DNA of 64,000 nucleotides from Eutreptiella sp. 'Long Island Sound 2002' (Eukaryota > Euglenozoa > Euglenophyceae > Eutreptiales > Eutreptiaceae), in assembly GCA_964036045.1 (NCBI GenBank), contig OZ038393.1, forward strand, positions 47,112,429-47,176,428, given 5' to 3'. The notes under the pieces are model-generated. The model was not told where the DNA came from. It searched no databases and worked only from the letters and a program-made list of their open reading frames with translations. Shown here piece after piece: positions 10,130 through 21,223 of this stretch (position 1 is its first letter; every line of letters begins with the position of its first letter). A program made the position numbers and the translations under genes.

Positions 10130-11667
10130 TCATATCGTGGCTCCACAAAGGGTATGAAGTCCTCTGCCTAAGCGAAACCATTCGAAAGCCGGACCTTCCC
10201 TCTGTATGGAACTCTAAGAATCAGGATATAAAAACCTTTTTTTCATTACATCCCGACAAAAAATGGGGAGCGACCATTGTACTTGGGTCCAAGGTGTCTC
10301 ATTTCGCAGCTAAAGTTGAGGTTCATACTGCTCCTGGGCTTATTTGTGCGGTTGCCTTACATCTACCAGGAATGCACCCTCTCTTGATTGCGTCGATATA
10401 TACTCCACCTGATGACCCTTGTGCAAGGGAAGCCATAGCAAAGGGACTGGACAGGTTACTGCTCATCTTTCCCAATTTTGTGTGGGCTGGTGATTTCAAT
10501 TGTGCTGTTCAACAAATCGACACCACGGCGGTCACTCCAAATTTTTGGCCGTGGCTTCGTGAACATGTGCTCATTGATGGCGACATAAAGGATAGCTTTC
10601 GCATGTTTCACCCAGATAGCAAAAGCTACACACGTTACCCCAACAACATACACAGCTCCCAAGTTCGCCATGACTACATTTTTTTCTCAGAAGACGTGTT
10701 GGCCCACTTCAGAATCTCCCTCCATAGTGCATCCATCCTTCAAGACTAAACATACGACGATTATCCTGTGGACGCTGTTGCGCAGCTACCCCTCACCCCT
10801 CTAGACGATGCTGATATGCATAATCCCACCAGATTCCGTGGCCTCACTTCAAAAGAAACGTAAGCAGTCCAAACATCCATCCAACGGCTGACCGAGTGGG
10901 TAGAAAACAATCCCCCGTCCTCTTTCTCCCAGGAAGCATGCTCCTCACATGCCAATCATATTTTCCAACAAATTTCCCGGGCATACCATAGCATAACCGC
11001 CCCCCCACCAAAAGCACCGAGCTACACAAATCGGAAAGGAATTTGTCAAAGCTTGCTCATCCCTACCCTCGATAGGAAGCAACCGCTCAAGGCTCTGGAT
11101 GCTCTGCAACGACTCGCAGTAAAGTGGAGAAAGAAAATACAAGAAAAGCAGAAAAAGCGCTTACACTTCTCTCTGGTACGGCATAGGAGGTTCCAAAAAA
11201 CGGTTCAAAATACACTCAACCCCCCTACCAGGGACAGAGTAACATTATGGGAGACATCGGAACACGAGTCGGTGGCCTCTGAACCAGCTCAAGTTGGAAA
11301 AATCTTTGCCGAAGCAATGGCCAACCTCGGAGGAGATCCTAACTTCAGTCCATGTCCTGACCTTGTGCGTAATCTAACCCGCCACCTCCCCAGCTGCCCC
11401 AAAGACACCACGTCTCTCCCTCTCCCTGAAATCACCGACGAGTGGCTCCAGAACAAACTGAACCGTGGCGCTTCCACAAAGGCCACGGGAGAAGATGGTT
11501 TGAACTACTATGTTCTGAAACTTGCCGGATCTTCTCCTGGTTGCGCTCATGCATGCATGCTATCCTCAAGAACACTGCCCCCCCTGAATGTTCACACGCC
11601 CTTCTCGCACTTTTATTCAAAAAAGGAGGCCCCAGAGACCCCCAGAATTATCGCCCTATCTGCCTAA
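10078..11667 (+). pseudogene. LINE ORF2 N-terminal part: AP-like endonuclease and start of RT
   Basis: One frame from ATG 10078 encodes an APE-type endonuclease. It has LCLSETIR (catalytic Glu region), LLIASIYTPPDDP, VWAGDFNCAV (the GDFN motif) and SSQVRHDYIFFSE (the terminal HDYIF, equivalent of SDHxxI). A TAA at 10747-10749 and another in-frame TAA near 10861 interrupt it. The frame resumes with basic linker and RT fingers sequence to about 11540, where a frameshift moves coding into the frame starting at 11442. In an active element this protein nicks the target for target-primed reverse transcription. This copy is not functional. Confidence 0.75.
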
Positions 11668-12233
11668 TCCCAAGTCTCCAAACGTTGACAGCTGCTTTTC
11701 TCAATGACCAGCTCGTACAATTTTCAGAGAAATTTTCTCTCATTCACAAAAGCCAACATGGGGGTCTCAAAAATCACAGATGTGGTGACCACATCTACGA
11801 TGTAGTAGCCCGCAATATACAGATGGGAGGCCCGGCCTATCATCTGTATATTGATTTTAACAAAGCATTCACCAGTGTCCCGCATGAAACGCTATGGTCG
11901 GTCCTAAGAGCCTACCAATTTCCTGACTCCACGATCGAGGCTTTTAAAAATCTTTACTCCAATCCTGTTGATAAACCAGTCGTACACGGCACCCCTCATT
12001 CAAGCTACGAACTCCAACGTGGTGTCCGTCAAGGTGCCCAGCAAGTCCAACCTTATCCATTTTATTCATCAATGTGTTACTTTTTAACATCGACCAGCTT
12101 TCATTTCAATCCCCTCACTCCAGCTTGCATGCTTTTGTCGACGACATTCTTTTCTGAAGCAATTCAACAAAGGACATGGAAACGGGTTTTAACTTTTTTG
12201 ACACCACGGCTCGGGCCTTTGGTATGGACATGA
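11442..12233 (+). pseudogene. LINE reverse transcriptase, central part
   Basis: RT motifs in order: LLFKKGGPRDPQNYRPICLI (motif 1-2), HLYIDFNKAFTSVPHETLW (motif A, with the first catalytic Asp) and RGVRQGAQQ (motif B). The catalytic FVDD box lies just downstream at 12134-12145 in a different frame (reading HAFVDDILF), so a frameshift falls between about 12030 and 12128. A TGA follows the box at 12155-12157. FVDD in place of the common YADD occurs in some non-LTR RTs. Confidence 0.8.
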
Positions 12234-12763
12234 ATGTACCCAAAACACAACTTCATGCCCTTTTTGGCGCTCCACAGCCCACCATCGAATCTTCTGCGGG
12301 TTCGCAATTGAGCACAATAGATCCTGATACCGGCCGACCCTACAAATTTTACAAATACCTTGGTGTCTACTTTTTCACTTCCGAAGACCCCAACGAGCTG
12401 TACAGCTTGCTTGCAAATAACGTCAGAGCCTTTTTCGACAGACTCTCCCCCCTCAATTTGACCATGACCGAACTCACCTCCCTTACAAATTGCCAGCTCA
12501 TCCCCACACTCCTTTTCCGACTACTGGCGAGCACCCTCCACGAGGACAACATCGAATTGCTCCACAAACTTATATGGAAAAACTTGTCCAAGCACGGGAA
12601 AGTCCCGGCCAACACATCAACAAAAGACATCTATCAGCCCAAACAGAAGTCCGGTTGCAATCTCACCCACTTTCGCCTCTCATACCACAGCCAAATTTTC
12701 AATTATGGCATGCGCTACTACATAGGAGATGGCCCGCCCCAAAACACAAAAAGGCGTGGTTGA
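12128..12763 (+). pseudogene. LINE RT C-terminal (thumb) part
   Basis: This frame carries the FVDD box, an in-frame TGA at 12155, then NVPKTQLHALFG and YKYLGVYFFTSEDP. The latter is the 'KT...YLG' region typical of non-LTR RTs after the catalytic box. It ends at 12763 without a recognisable Cys-rich finger. A frameshift leads to the RNase H frame from 12847. Confidence 0.7.
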
Positions 12764-12846
12764 AGCCCTAATGTCGCCTGAACCAAATATCCTCCAAGAA
12801 AAACTTCGGCGCTAGCGTCGATGCTCTAGGGTACAGGGTCCACGGT

Positions 12847-14577
12847 TTGGGACGGCTCAACCCCTGCAAAATATCGGCGCTAAAGGAAGGAGAAACAGTG
12901 TACGTCCCCTTCGGAAAAGAATACCATACTGGCATTGTACACCACCGCCCCAGGTCCACAATCGTAAGTTTTGAGGTCGACAAATCCGAGGCGGTGCTAA
13001 CCGACCACGACTACTTCACCCTCACCCCACCCCCCACTCTTCCGTCACCTCAGTACCCAGACCCAACACACCAATCTTTGTGTCCCCCCCTTGCGTTCCT
13101 ACCTCCCATGCGCATCCCTCTTCCCATGGGTCTTACAGTAGAATCCACAGATGACCTGGGTGTCAGATTGACGGTTCCCACTAAAGTAGTCCCAACAGAC
13201 CCAGAAACACTTCAGCAGTGGGGCTGCACTGCCCTGGCTGAAGCACGACGGCTACCAGTGCAATTGCACTCCGTGTGGGCTTACCTCGATGCTTCTGCTT
13301 TCTCCTTCAACGGGGATAAAGTGGGCTCAGCGGCTGTAGTGGCCCACCAGGACACCACAAAAGCCTATGCATTTCCCTGTCCCTACGATACATCCGAAGA
13401 GTCCGAATTCTGGGCATTGGTACAGTTCCTGCGGCACCTCATAAAAGCGGGGTTTAGGGGAAGCATTGGCATATGTATTGATAATAGCCAGGTGGTCGGA
13501 ATTGCAGACAAAGTGCTTGAAAAGTCTCTCCCCCCCCCTTCCACGTCCAACCACGGAACTTGGGCCTCCATCCTGGAGGACCTACAGCTGTACGTACATT
13601 TCTCGTGGACCCCCTATTGGATTAAGGCACACGTCGGTTTTCATGGAAACGGGTTGGCCGACACGTTAGCCAAATGGTGTGCGCTCAGCTTCGTGGTGGC
13701 CCCTCCTCATTTGCACCCCCCCCCCCCCCTAGTGGGTATTATATACAAAAACAAGCCTGTTGTCGGAAAGTGGGGCAATACGCACCGAAAGAACCTCCTG
13801 CCAAAACACGACCACCTCAACATTCACACTAAACTCTCTTTCGACTGGGTTGCACACCACTCGTGGTTCAGTTTGTTCGCCACTAAATGGGCTTTAGGTG
13901 TCCAGGGGGTCAAAGACCAGCCCCCCTTTTTCAATACTACCAGCTACTACTGCAATGCGTGCTGCCGCTACCACCCCCAGGATCCGGCGTCCAGACTCGC
14001 TTTCTGTGACCTTACTCACAGTCATCGTGAAAACGTCATCCTTAGTTGGGATGCCCGGCTCATCCCGGCCGTTAGAAACTGGCTTCTAGAGTGCCCCTGG
14101 TGGGAGAAAAGGCTCTTTGTACGCTCCTTAGTCCCCAAGTCCTTGTTGAACAAAATGATCTCCACCCTCACCCCTCAACAAGAATCAAAGGCAAGAGCGC
14201 TTATATGGGACACGATGCCTGCCAGACGCACTCGCTTCACCACGGCTATTAAAAACTACCTCGAATGGCTCCGGGACCAGCCCCCCCCAGACCGTATAGT
14301 GCGGCAAGGCCCCAACAGGTTTTTCCAACACCATGGAGTTTACAGCACGTCTTACTCTCCTGCACCTATCACGCATCCTGATCCATCCCCCCTCCCTTCT
14401 ACACTTAACGGTGTCCCGAGTAAGCCCAAGCCGAGACCGCAGAACAAAAAACGCCAAAGCACTCCCTGCCCCTCCCCAAGAAGAGGGATCCCCCCCGAAC
14501 CCGCGGCGGTACCCCATAATACCATCCTGCGCTTTTTCCAGTCCCAATCCCCTCCCCAAGCCCAACAACCTCCCTGA
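12847..14577 (+). CDS. LINE RNase H domain and C-terminal tail
   Basis: A 576-codon open frame. RNase H signatures: VWAYLDASAFSFNG (first Asp), SEESEFWALVQFL (Glu), IGICIDNSQVV (second Asp) and IKAHVGFHGNGLADTLAKW (His and last Asp), all between about residues 135 and 275. After it come Cys/His residues (YYCNACCRYH, near residue 375) that could be a zinc-binding tail, and a basic Pro/Lys-rich end. The frame is intact and is the best preserved part of the element. It would normally be the C-terminal part of the ORF2 polyprotein, so the start is not a natural initiation site. Confidence 0.75.
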   Translation: MGRLNPCKISALKEGETVYVPFGKEYHTGIVHHRPRSTIVSFEVDKSEAVLTDHDYFTLTPPPTLPSPQYPDPTHQSLCPPLAFLPPMRIPLPMGLTVESTDDLGVRLTVPTKVVPTDPETLQQWGCTALAEARRLPVQLHSVWAYLDASAFSFNGDKVGSAAVVAHQDTTKAYAFPCPYDTSEESEFWALVQFLRHLIKAGFRGSIGICIDNSQVVGIADKVLEKSLPPPSTSNHGTWASILEDLQLYVHFSWTPYWIKAHVGFHGNGLADTLAKWCALSFVVAPPHLHPPPPLVGIIYKNKPVVGKWGNTHRKNLLPKHDHLNIHTKLSFDWVAHHSWFSLFATKWALGVQGVKDQPPFFNTTSYYCNACCRYHPQDPASRLAFCDLTHSHRENVILSWDARLIPAVRNWLLECPWWEKRLFVRSLVPKSLLNKMISTLTPQQESKARALIWDTMPARRTRFTTAIKNYLEWLRDQPPPDRIVRQGPNRFFQHHGVYSTSYSPAPITHPDPSPLPSTLNGVPSKPKPRPQNKKRQSTPCPSPRRGIPPEPAAVPHNTILRFFQSQSPPQAQQPP

Positions 14578-14710
14578 TCACTCTCCACATAGCATCAACA
14601 TGGGAAGTAGATCACCATCTCCGTCGGATGAGTCATCCCGATCCCGCTCCCCCTCCACCGACCGGAGCTCGCGCACACGTGGGCCCAGCGGAAACGTCCG
14701 CTGGAGACGC
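14578..14710 (+). other. short Arg/Ser-rich reading continuing after RNase H
   Basis: An overlapping frame reads SRSPSPSDESSRSRSPSTDRSSRTRG, an RS-repeat-like sequence, ending at 14722. It may be the shifted end of the LINE protein or chance. No other feature seen. Confidence 0.25.
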
Positions 14711-14860
14711 TCTGGCGACTAAGCCGCCCACTCTGGCCCGCCTGAAGTGACAGGCGGAGGCGACAGCCTGGCGTTTAGCCGCCCCTGCCAAACGGTACTC
14801 CAAAATAAGCCCGCCCGAAAAGACGGGCGGAGGCGTCAGCCTGGCGATTAGCCGCTTCTT
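14711..14860 (+). ncRNA. ~73-bp repeats with conserved hairpins at LINE 3' end
   Basis: Three copies of a tail (GGCGRNTWAGCCGC-like) occur with a period of about 73 bp. Two of them are preceded by a 7-bp perfect hairpin with a 6-nt loop: 14738-14757 (stem CCGCCTG) and 14811-14830 (stem CCGCCCG). The one stem difference is compensated on both sides (T-A to C-G). That pattern suggests selection for RNA structure, perhaps the 3' recognition site used by the element's RT. The role is inference. Confidence 0.55.
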
Positions 14861-15228
14861 ATCTCGGGCCCGTCAGCACCATTCCCAGACCCTCCCCGTC
14901 CGCATCTTACCCTCCTCCGCAGGATCTCCTACAGGCCACTTCGCACAGCACTACGACACCGGCACCGCTTCGACCAAAAGGGGCTACATCGTCCACTCCA
15001 TCAAAGGCGTTCCCACCGACCACCTCGAGTTCTCCGCCACCTTTCAGCGGGTAATAGGACGTTAAACTCTCACCGCCCAACCACAATCACAACTTCCAGC
15101 CACACCCCTCGCCTACTGTCCGGTCAATCAGGCAGTCAGTTGACAACATACATCTTCATTCACGCATCCTTCAACCGTCCTTCCGACCACCTACATTTGT
15201 TCGTAAAGCATGAAGAATTGAATCTGAT
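14861..15228. other. spacer between LINE and satellite
   Basis: No ORF, tandem repeat or recognisable motif. It may include the LINE 3' terminus. Confidence 0.4.
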
Positions 15229-17831
15229 GTGACCTTTACCCCCTGCCCTCCCGGTACCAAAAAGAATTTCCGTTTATCAACCCCCCCCCAACGGTGCCGA
15301 AAATGGGTTTTCACACCTCGTGAGCCCAGCAGGGCAATTCAGGTACCCAACCCCCCTGATTTGGGGCTGCTCAATTCAATTATCAGCGTAATTCCTATCA
15401 ACCGAGCGCTGGGACATCCCAAAATGCAATTCTCAGGGTCCAGACCGACAGAATTTCCGTTTATCCCCCCCCCCCCCCCGGAACGGTGCTGAACATGGTT
15501 TTTTTCACCTCGTGAGCCTGGCACGGCAATTCAGGTATCCACCCCCCTTATTTACGGGCTGCTGAATTCAATTATGAGCCTAATTCTCATCAACCCAGCG
15601 CTGGGACATCCCAAAATGCGTTTTTCAGGGTCCAGACCGACAGAATTTCCGTTTATCCACACCCCCCCCCCAAACAGTGCTGAAAATGGGTTTTTTCACC
15701 TCGTGAGCCCGGCAGGGCAATTCAGGTACCCACCCCCCCAAATTGGGGGGTGCTGAACTCAATTATGAGCCTGATTCTCATCAACCAAGCGCTGGAACAT
15801 CCCAAAATGCGCTTTTCAGTGTCCAGACCGACAGAATTTCCGTTTATCCACCCCTCCCCCCCAAACGGTGCTGAAAATGGGTTCTTTCACCTCGTGAGCC
15901 CGGCAGGGCACTTCAGGTACCCAGCCCCCCTAATTTGGGGGTGCTGAATTCAATTATGAGCCCAATTCTCATCAGCCCAGCGCTGGAACATCCCAAAATG
16001 CGCTTTTCAGGGTCCAAACCGACAGAATTTCCGTTTATCCACCCCTTCCCCCCCCAAAACGGTGCTGAAAATGGGTTCTTTCACCTCGTGAGCCCGGCCG
16101 GGCACTTCGGGTACCAACCCCCCCTAATTTGGGGGTGCCAAATTCAATTATGAGCCTAATTCTCATCAATTCAGCGCTGGGACATCCCAAAATGCGTTTT
16201 TCAGGGTCCAGACCGACAGAATTTCCGTTTATCCACACCCCCCCCCCCAAAAGGTGCTGAAAATGGGTTCTTTCACCTCGTGAGCCCGGCAGGGCACTTC
16301 AGGTACCCACCCCCCCTAATTTGGGGGTGCTGAATTCAATTATCAGCCTCATTCCGATCAACCAAGCGCTGAGACATCCCAAAATGCGTTTTTCAGGGTC
16401 CAGACCGACAGATTTTCCGTTTATCCACCCCCCCCCCCAAACGGTGCTGAAAATGGGTTTTTTCACCTCGTGAGCCCGGCAGGGCAATTCAGGTACCCAC
16501 CCCCCCTAATTTGGGGGTGCTGAATTCAATTATCAGCCTCATTCTCATCACCCAAGCGCTGTAACATCCCAAATTGCGCTTTTCAGGGTCCAGACCGACA
16601 GAATTTCCGTTTTTCCACCCCTCCCCCCAAAAAGGTGCTGAAAATGGGTTCTTTCACCTCGTGAGCCCGGCAGGGCACTTCAGGTACCCACCCCCCCTAA
16701 TTTGGGGTTGCTGAAATCAACTATGAGCTCCATTCTCATCAACTGAGTGCTGGGACATCCCAAAATGCGCTTTTCAGGGTCCGGACCGACAGAATTTCCG
16801 TTTATCCACACCCCCCCCCCCCCCAAACGGTGCTGAAAATGGGTTCTTTCACCTCGTGAGCCCGGCAGGGCACTTCAGGTACCCACCCCCCCTAAATTGG
16901 GGATGCTGAATTCAATTGTCAGCCTCATTCCCATCAACGAAGCGCTGGGACATCCCAAAATGCGTTTTTCAGGGTCCAGACAAACAGAATTTCCGTTTAT
17001 CCTCCCCCCCCCCAAACGGTGCCGAACATGGGTTTTTTCACCTCCTGAGCCCGGCAGGGCAATTCAGGTACCCACCCCCCCTAATTTGGGGGTGCTGAAT
17101 TGAATTTTGAGCCCAATTTACATTAACCAAGCGCTGGAACATCCCAAAATGCGCTTTTCAGGGTCCAGACCGACAGAATTTCCGTTTATCCACCCCTCCC
17201 CCCCCAAACGGTGCTGAAAATGGGTTCTTTCACCTAATGAGCCCGGCAGGGCACTTCAGGTACCCACCCCCCCTGATTTGGGGGTGCTGAATTCATTTAT
17301 GAGCCTGGGTCTCAGCAACCGAGCGCTGAGACATCCCAAAATGCGTTTTTCAGGGTCCAGACCGACAGAATTTCCGTTTATCCTCCCCCCCCCCCAAACG
17401 GTGCCGAACATGGGGTTTTTCACCTCGTGAGCCCGGCAGGGCACTTCAGGTACCCACCCCCCCGAATTTGGGGGTGCTGAATTCAAGTGTGAGCCCAATT
17501 CTCATCAACCAAGCGCTGAGACATCCCAAAATGCGTTTTTCAGGGTCCAGACCGACAGAGTTTCCGTTTATCCACCCCCCCCCCCCCAAAACGATGCCGA
17601 AAATGCGTTTTTTCACATCGTGAGCCCGGCAGGGCAATTCAGGTACCCACCCCCCCTAATTTGGGGGTGCTGAATTCAATTATCAGCCTAATTCGTATCA
17701 ACGAAGCGCTGGGACATCCCAAAATGCGCTTTTCAGGGTCTGGAGCGACAGAATTTCCGTTTACCCCCACCCCCCCCCCCAAACGGTGCTGAAAATGGGT
17801 TCGTTAACCTCGTGAGCCCGGCAGGGCACTT
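15229..17831 (+). repeat. ~191-bp satellite, left block (about 13 units)
   Basis: The marker GCGCTGGGACATCCC recurs at 15406, 15598, 15789, 15980, 16174, 16366, 16556, 16747, 16942, 17131, 17323, 17513 and 17706, a period of 189-195 bp. Each unit carries a C(8-14) tract followed by AAACGGTGC, and an inverted CCCCCCTAATTTGGGGG segment. Units vary mainly in C-tract length. Short ORFs in all frames are by-products. The block is cut by the LTR element at 17831 and continues at 28861. Confidence 0.92.
17827..17831. other. target-site duplication, left (CACTT)
   Basis: CACTT within a satellite unit is repeated at 28861-28865 on the other side of the element. Removing the element plus one copy restores a normal unit (GGGCACTT-AGGTA). 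Confidence 0.85.
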
Positions 17832-18618
17832 AGTAAGAAAAAGTGTTTTCTCAATGCTTTGAGGCATACTCTAGTTGTATTAGGGATGCACGGAGCATCC
17901 AGGCATTTCTATCTTAGTATTGGCCCCACCAAAACTGGTGATAACACATTTTGACCTATGGAACCAAACACCCAATCAGGATATGGAGTGGACCCCTTAA
18001 TTCCCTTTCAATGTGAGGCAAATCATCATTTCCTGAGTTGACTGAGAACTGACATATCCAAGGCAGAGCCTATGAATTTATCTATGTTTTTCCATGAATT
18101 CTTAGCTATCCTAGTGGTATGCACCCTAGGGGGCTGGGCACCTCTTTTTGAGAGGTCCTGGGTTCAATTCCCAGTCAGCCTAGCTAAGTAGGAAGATCCC
18201 ATGTGACATGGCAGTGACCTCATCGCCACATGCCCTGCCACCTCAGCACATATGGGACCCAAAACAAAGAGTGCACATCTCCTGAGATGGCACTATGGAG
18301 ATAGAGTGACCATGGGGCAGTTTTCCAACTCTTTTCCAAAACATTTCAGCTATCTTTGTGAATATGCAATCCGATTTGACCTGAGTTGCAGTTTCTGTGA
18401 ATATCCTTTCATCTTTCACTGTTTACACTGCAGCCCTTCATGCTTTGATCCTGATTCTCTTCTCCTTGCACACCTCTGGCTTGGGCTATCCTGAATTTAC
18501 TGTATTTCAGCAAACAAAAGCTTTTCATCTCCAAAAAACAAGCAGCAGGAAACCCTACCCCAGCAGCAAGCAGCAGGAGAGACAAAAACACAGTGTTGAA
18601 ACCACTATAAACCTTTCT
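17832..18618 (+). repeat. 5' LTR
   Basis: It begins AGTAAGAAAAAGTG and ends AACCTTTCT. It matches 28075-28860 with about 14 differences. The ends are AG...CT and not the usual TG...CA, an assignment fixed by the CACTT duplication and by the PBS that follows. A tRNA-like fold lies inside at 18101-18188. It would supply promoter and polyadenylation signals for the element. Confidence 0.9.
18101..18188 (+). ncRNA. tRNA-like cloverleaf in 5' LTR
   Basis: Closing stem CTTAGCTA/TAGCTAAG (18101-18108 with 18181-18188). D-like arm CCTAG/CTAGG (18110-18114 with 18126-18130). Anticodon-like arm ACCTC-TTTTTGA-GAGGT (18140-18156), which would place TTT at the anticodon. T-like arm CTGGG-TTCAATT-CCCAG (18158-18174), with the B-box sequence GGTTCAATTCC. 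The variable loop is only 1 nt and 6 nt are unpaired before the closing stem, so it is not a canonical tRNA. The 3' LTR copy keeps all stems. Confidence 0.5.
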
Positions 18619-18633
18619 GGTAGCAAGAGACAG
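18618..18633 (+). promoter_or_regulatory. primer binding site
   Basis: TGGTAGCAAGAGACAG starts at the last LTR base. Its first 8 bases match the complement of an initiator-methionine tRNA 3' end (TGGTAGCA). The tRNA identity is inferred from general knowledge of PBS sequences. Confidence 0.6.
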
Positions 18634-18716
18634 TCTGTCTCTGCGCACCGGCAGCAACCCCGCGCCGTACATCCAGTGCGCCCAGCAGTCACATATAAGC
18701 AGAAGGGGGAACGAAG

Positions 18717-21223
18717 ATGGATACAAGGAAAGAGGACGCCGACATGAAGACAGCGCCTGAGGCACCGGCAAGGCCAGCACCTGGTGAACCTGGACCTGGA
18801 CCTCGCGCTGTACCTTCGGAGCCCTTACATGGGCCAGTGGAAGTGGCTGAGGACTCGTTGGATGGACTCCAGACGGCCTTCAGGGCCCTCTCAGTCGCGG
18901 AGGTGGTCACCCAGCCTGTGAAGAGGAAGAGAGAGAGCGAGAAGGATGCTAGAGACGAAGCAGACGAAGGAGAGGAACAAGGGCAAGACCTGACGAATGA
19001 CCCCACCTTCCAAGGCGCACCAAGCGCTTCTGGCCTCCACGCATCACCCTCTCCTATAACCACCATACTCCCAATTCCAGACCCAGCCGCTGCAACATCC
19101 ACTCCCATAACCAACCCGCCTTTGGCAGAGGGCACAGGCTTTACTGGCATGCCTCCCTACCCCGCCTATGGTATGGGCCCACCTACCACTGCGCTCCCTG
19201 AGGCAACTACTGCCAGTGAGCCGGTGGCTTCCAGCTCTGCGCCGCGATGGTATGCGGCTGAATATATCCCCCTCCACTACCCGCGACTGGAACCTGTGTG
19301 GATGTTCCTGGGTATGCACCTCGGTATGCAACCTTGAGTGGGTTGAGGAGAGGACCTGAGTCTCTTGGAGGCAGGAGTAGAGGATCGGGGAGATCCTCCA
19401 ACAGGTCCCTGACGCGGTCGGAGATCGACGAGGTGCTCCGAGGAGCCACTTCAAAAATCGTGGGCGACGTCACTCAAGAGATCCGAGAGAAACTGGAGCC
19501 CCTGATGATACCGCCCCAAGTGTCACCTACCACGGTGGGAATGTCACCCCACCGAGTACAGGCCAACCACCTGGCGGCAGGGTTGACAAACACCCTGGGG
19601 AGCCTGAGGAGCCGACCGATGCCAACTCCTGCAGCTATACCGAGAAGTCCTTTCGTACCGAGAACGGCCCAGCCGCCCTACAGCCACGTGACGAACTCTA
19701 CGAGGGCCGAGCTAGACCGGCTGGGGCTGACAGCCTTAAGGGCAATGGTGGACGTGGAGCCTTATGGCTCTAGTGATCTAGGCGGAGACCCCTCCGATGA
19801 TGAGCCGCCGTCGATGACTTCTGCTTCGCCCTCGGAGGACGATGCCCCGGAGGACCCCGAGGACCCAAGGGGTAAGAAGAGGAAGAAGAAGAAGAAGAAG
19901 ACCCGACGCCCTGAGGGACGCAGGTCTCAGGAGGCGAAGGCTATTGCAACCTCCAAGATCGTGGTGAACCTGCCTGAGTTCACAGGCAAGGACCTCAGCG
20001 AGTTCGCTGAGAATTTTGGCCGGTTTCTCCGATTGACCGGCCAAACCCACGCTAGTGGGCGAGTCAAGTGCGATCTGCTCCTGCAGTGCTGCAAGACCAA
20101 GTACCTGGAGAAGCAGGTCACGCAGATCGTTACTAACTCCGCCACCTTTGCCGATGTGTTGGTTGCCCTGGAGAGGCAGTACCCGACCTACGAAACCGAC
20201 CTCTGCAACAGGGCCGAGATCCAGAACCTGCCCGTGCTGCCCAACAACCCCAAACCTGGCAGGGTCTCTGAGCTGTTGGCTGACCTGGATCACTGGGCTT
20301 GACGACTGACGCCCGGTTCCTACAGCAGCGACGACCTGCTGTTCTGGTTGGTGGCCAAGCTCCCTCGAGAGCTGTGGGAGGGGTGCCGTTCGACGGCGGC
20401 GCGCAAGGCTAGATCCCTCCGCTACGAGGATCTATGCGTGCTACTCCTGGAGCTGGCGCTGGAGAAGGAGAGCGACCAGCACTTGAACAACTACCGTCCC
20501 GGTGGTGGAGGTTCTGGAGGCCATGGCAAAGGGTACGGAGGGTCCCGACCTGGGCAGGGGACTACCCCCAAACACGCCCACGCCCGTATCATGGAGAACG
20601 TGAAGGAGCTATTCTGGTGTGATGCCAGGGACGAGCAGGGCCACCTGCAGCACGCCCCTGACTGCGAGCAGCGAGACTGCTTCGTAGTCCAGGGGAAGCA
20701 GCAGGAGAAGAACACCGGCGCCAAAGCGAAGCTGCCGGATCATTACAGGTGCACCATCACGTGTGCATTCTGCGGGAAGCGGAAGCACTACGAGGATGAG
20801 TGCTACCATAAGCAACGCCTATCGGCGAAGCTTAAGGGTGAAGATCCCGGCAGAGGCTCAGGCAAAGGTGGAGGCAAAGGCAAAGGCAACGACTCCGGCA
20901 AGGGCAAGTCGAAAGGACGTGGTCAAGGGCAAGACAAGGGTCAAGGTGGACGAGGAGGAGGCGCTAACCGCCAGCCCGACAACAAGAACAAGGACAAGAA
21001 CGGAGGCAACCCCAACCCTAATCCAGGGGGGAACTCCGAGCCCTCTGGAGGGCAGTCTGGTCCTACCACACGCTCACAAACGCAGGCCCAGCAAGAACAA
21101 GGAGCCAAGCGTGAGCATGAAGGTGGTGATGACGGCAACGCTAAGAAGAGGAGCCGTTTCATGAGGATGGCCCGCAAATTGCGGAACAAGGGGTTCGAGG
21201 TGACCTGTCCCGCGGAGTTCTGA
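18717..21223 (+). pseudogene. gag of the chromovirus (interrupted)
   Basis: ATG 18717 opens a Pro/Ala-rich N-terminus running to TGA at 19335. The same protein continues in the frame that is open from 19298, so a frameshift lies at about 19.1-19.3 kb. A capsid-like region follows (VNLPEFTGKDLSEFAENF, LLLQCCKTKYLEKQV). It is broken by an in-frame TGA at 20300-20302 after LADLDHWA and resumes at once with the end of the capsid region (LPRELWEGC). A perfect CCHC zinc knuckle (CAFCGKRKHYEDEC) lies at 20762-20803, followed by a Gly/Lys-rich nucleocapsid tail. The frame closes at TGA 21221-21223 and the pol frame continues without a shift. Gag packages the element RNA in the cytoplasm. Confidence 0.8.

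Larger units (their letters stand above)
3600..14930 (+). mobile_element. degenerate LINE (non-LTR retrotransposon; ORF1 region, APE, RT, RNase H)
   Basis: The order on the plus strand is unknown ORF1-like coding sequence, a Pro-rich segment, an AP-type endonuclease, a reverse transcriptase and an RNase H. This order (RNase H downstream of RT) is typical of I-group non-LTR elements. Every ORF is interrupted by frameshifts or stops, so the copy is dead. The ORF1 region is split by a 1.94-kb insertion with flanking 1,014-bp direct duplications (5544-6557 and 8501-9514). Boundaries are approximate. The 5' end is put near 3600 because coding-like sequence starts at 3642. The 3' end is put after the structured repeats at 14711-14860. 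Confidence 0.7.

Noticed and set aside
15229-17831. Many 60-90 codon ORFs on both strands in the 191-bp array
   Set aside because: They are by-products of the satellite unit, each limited to one unit and disrupted by C-tract length changes.
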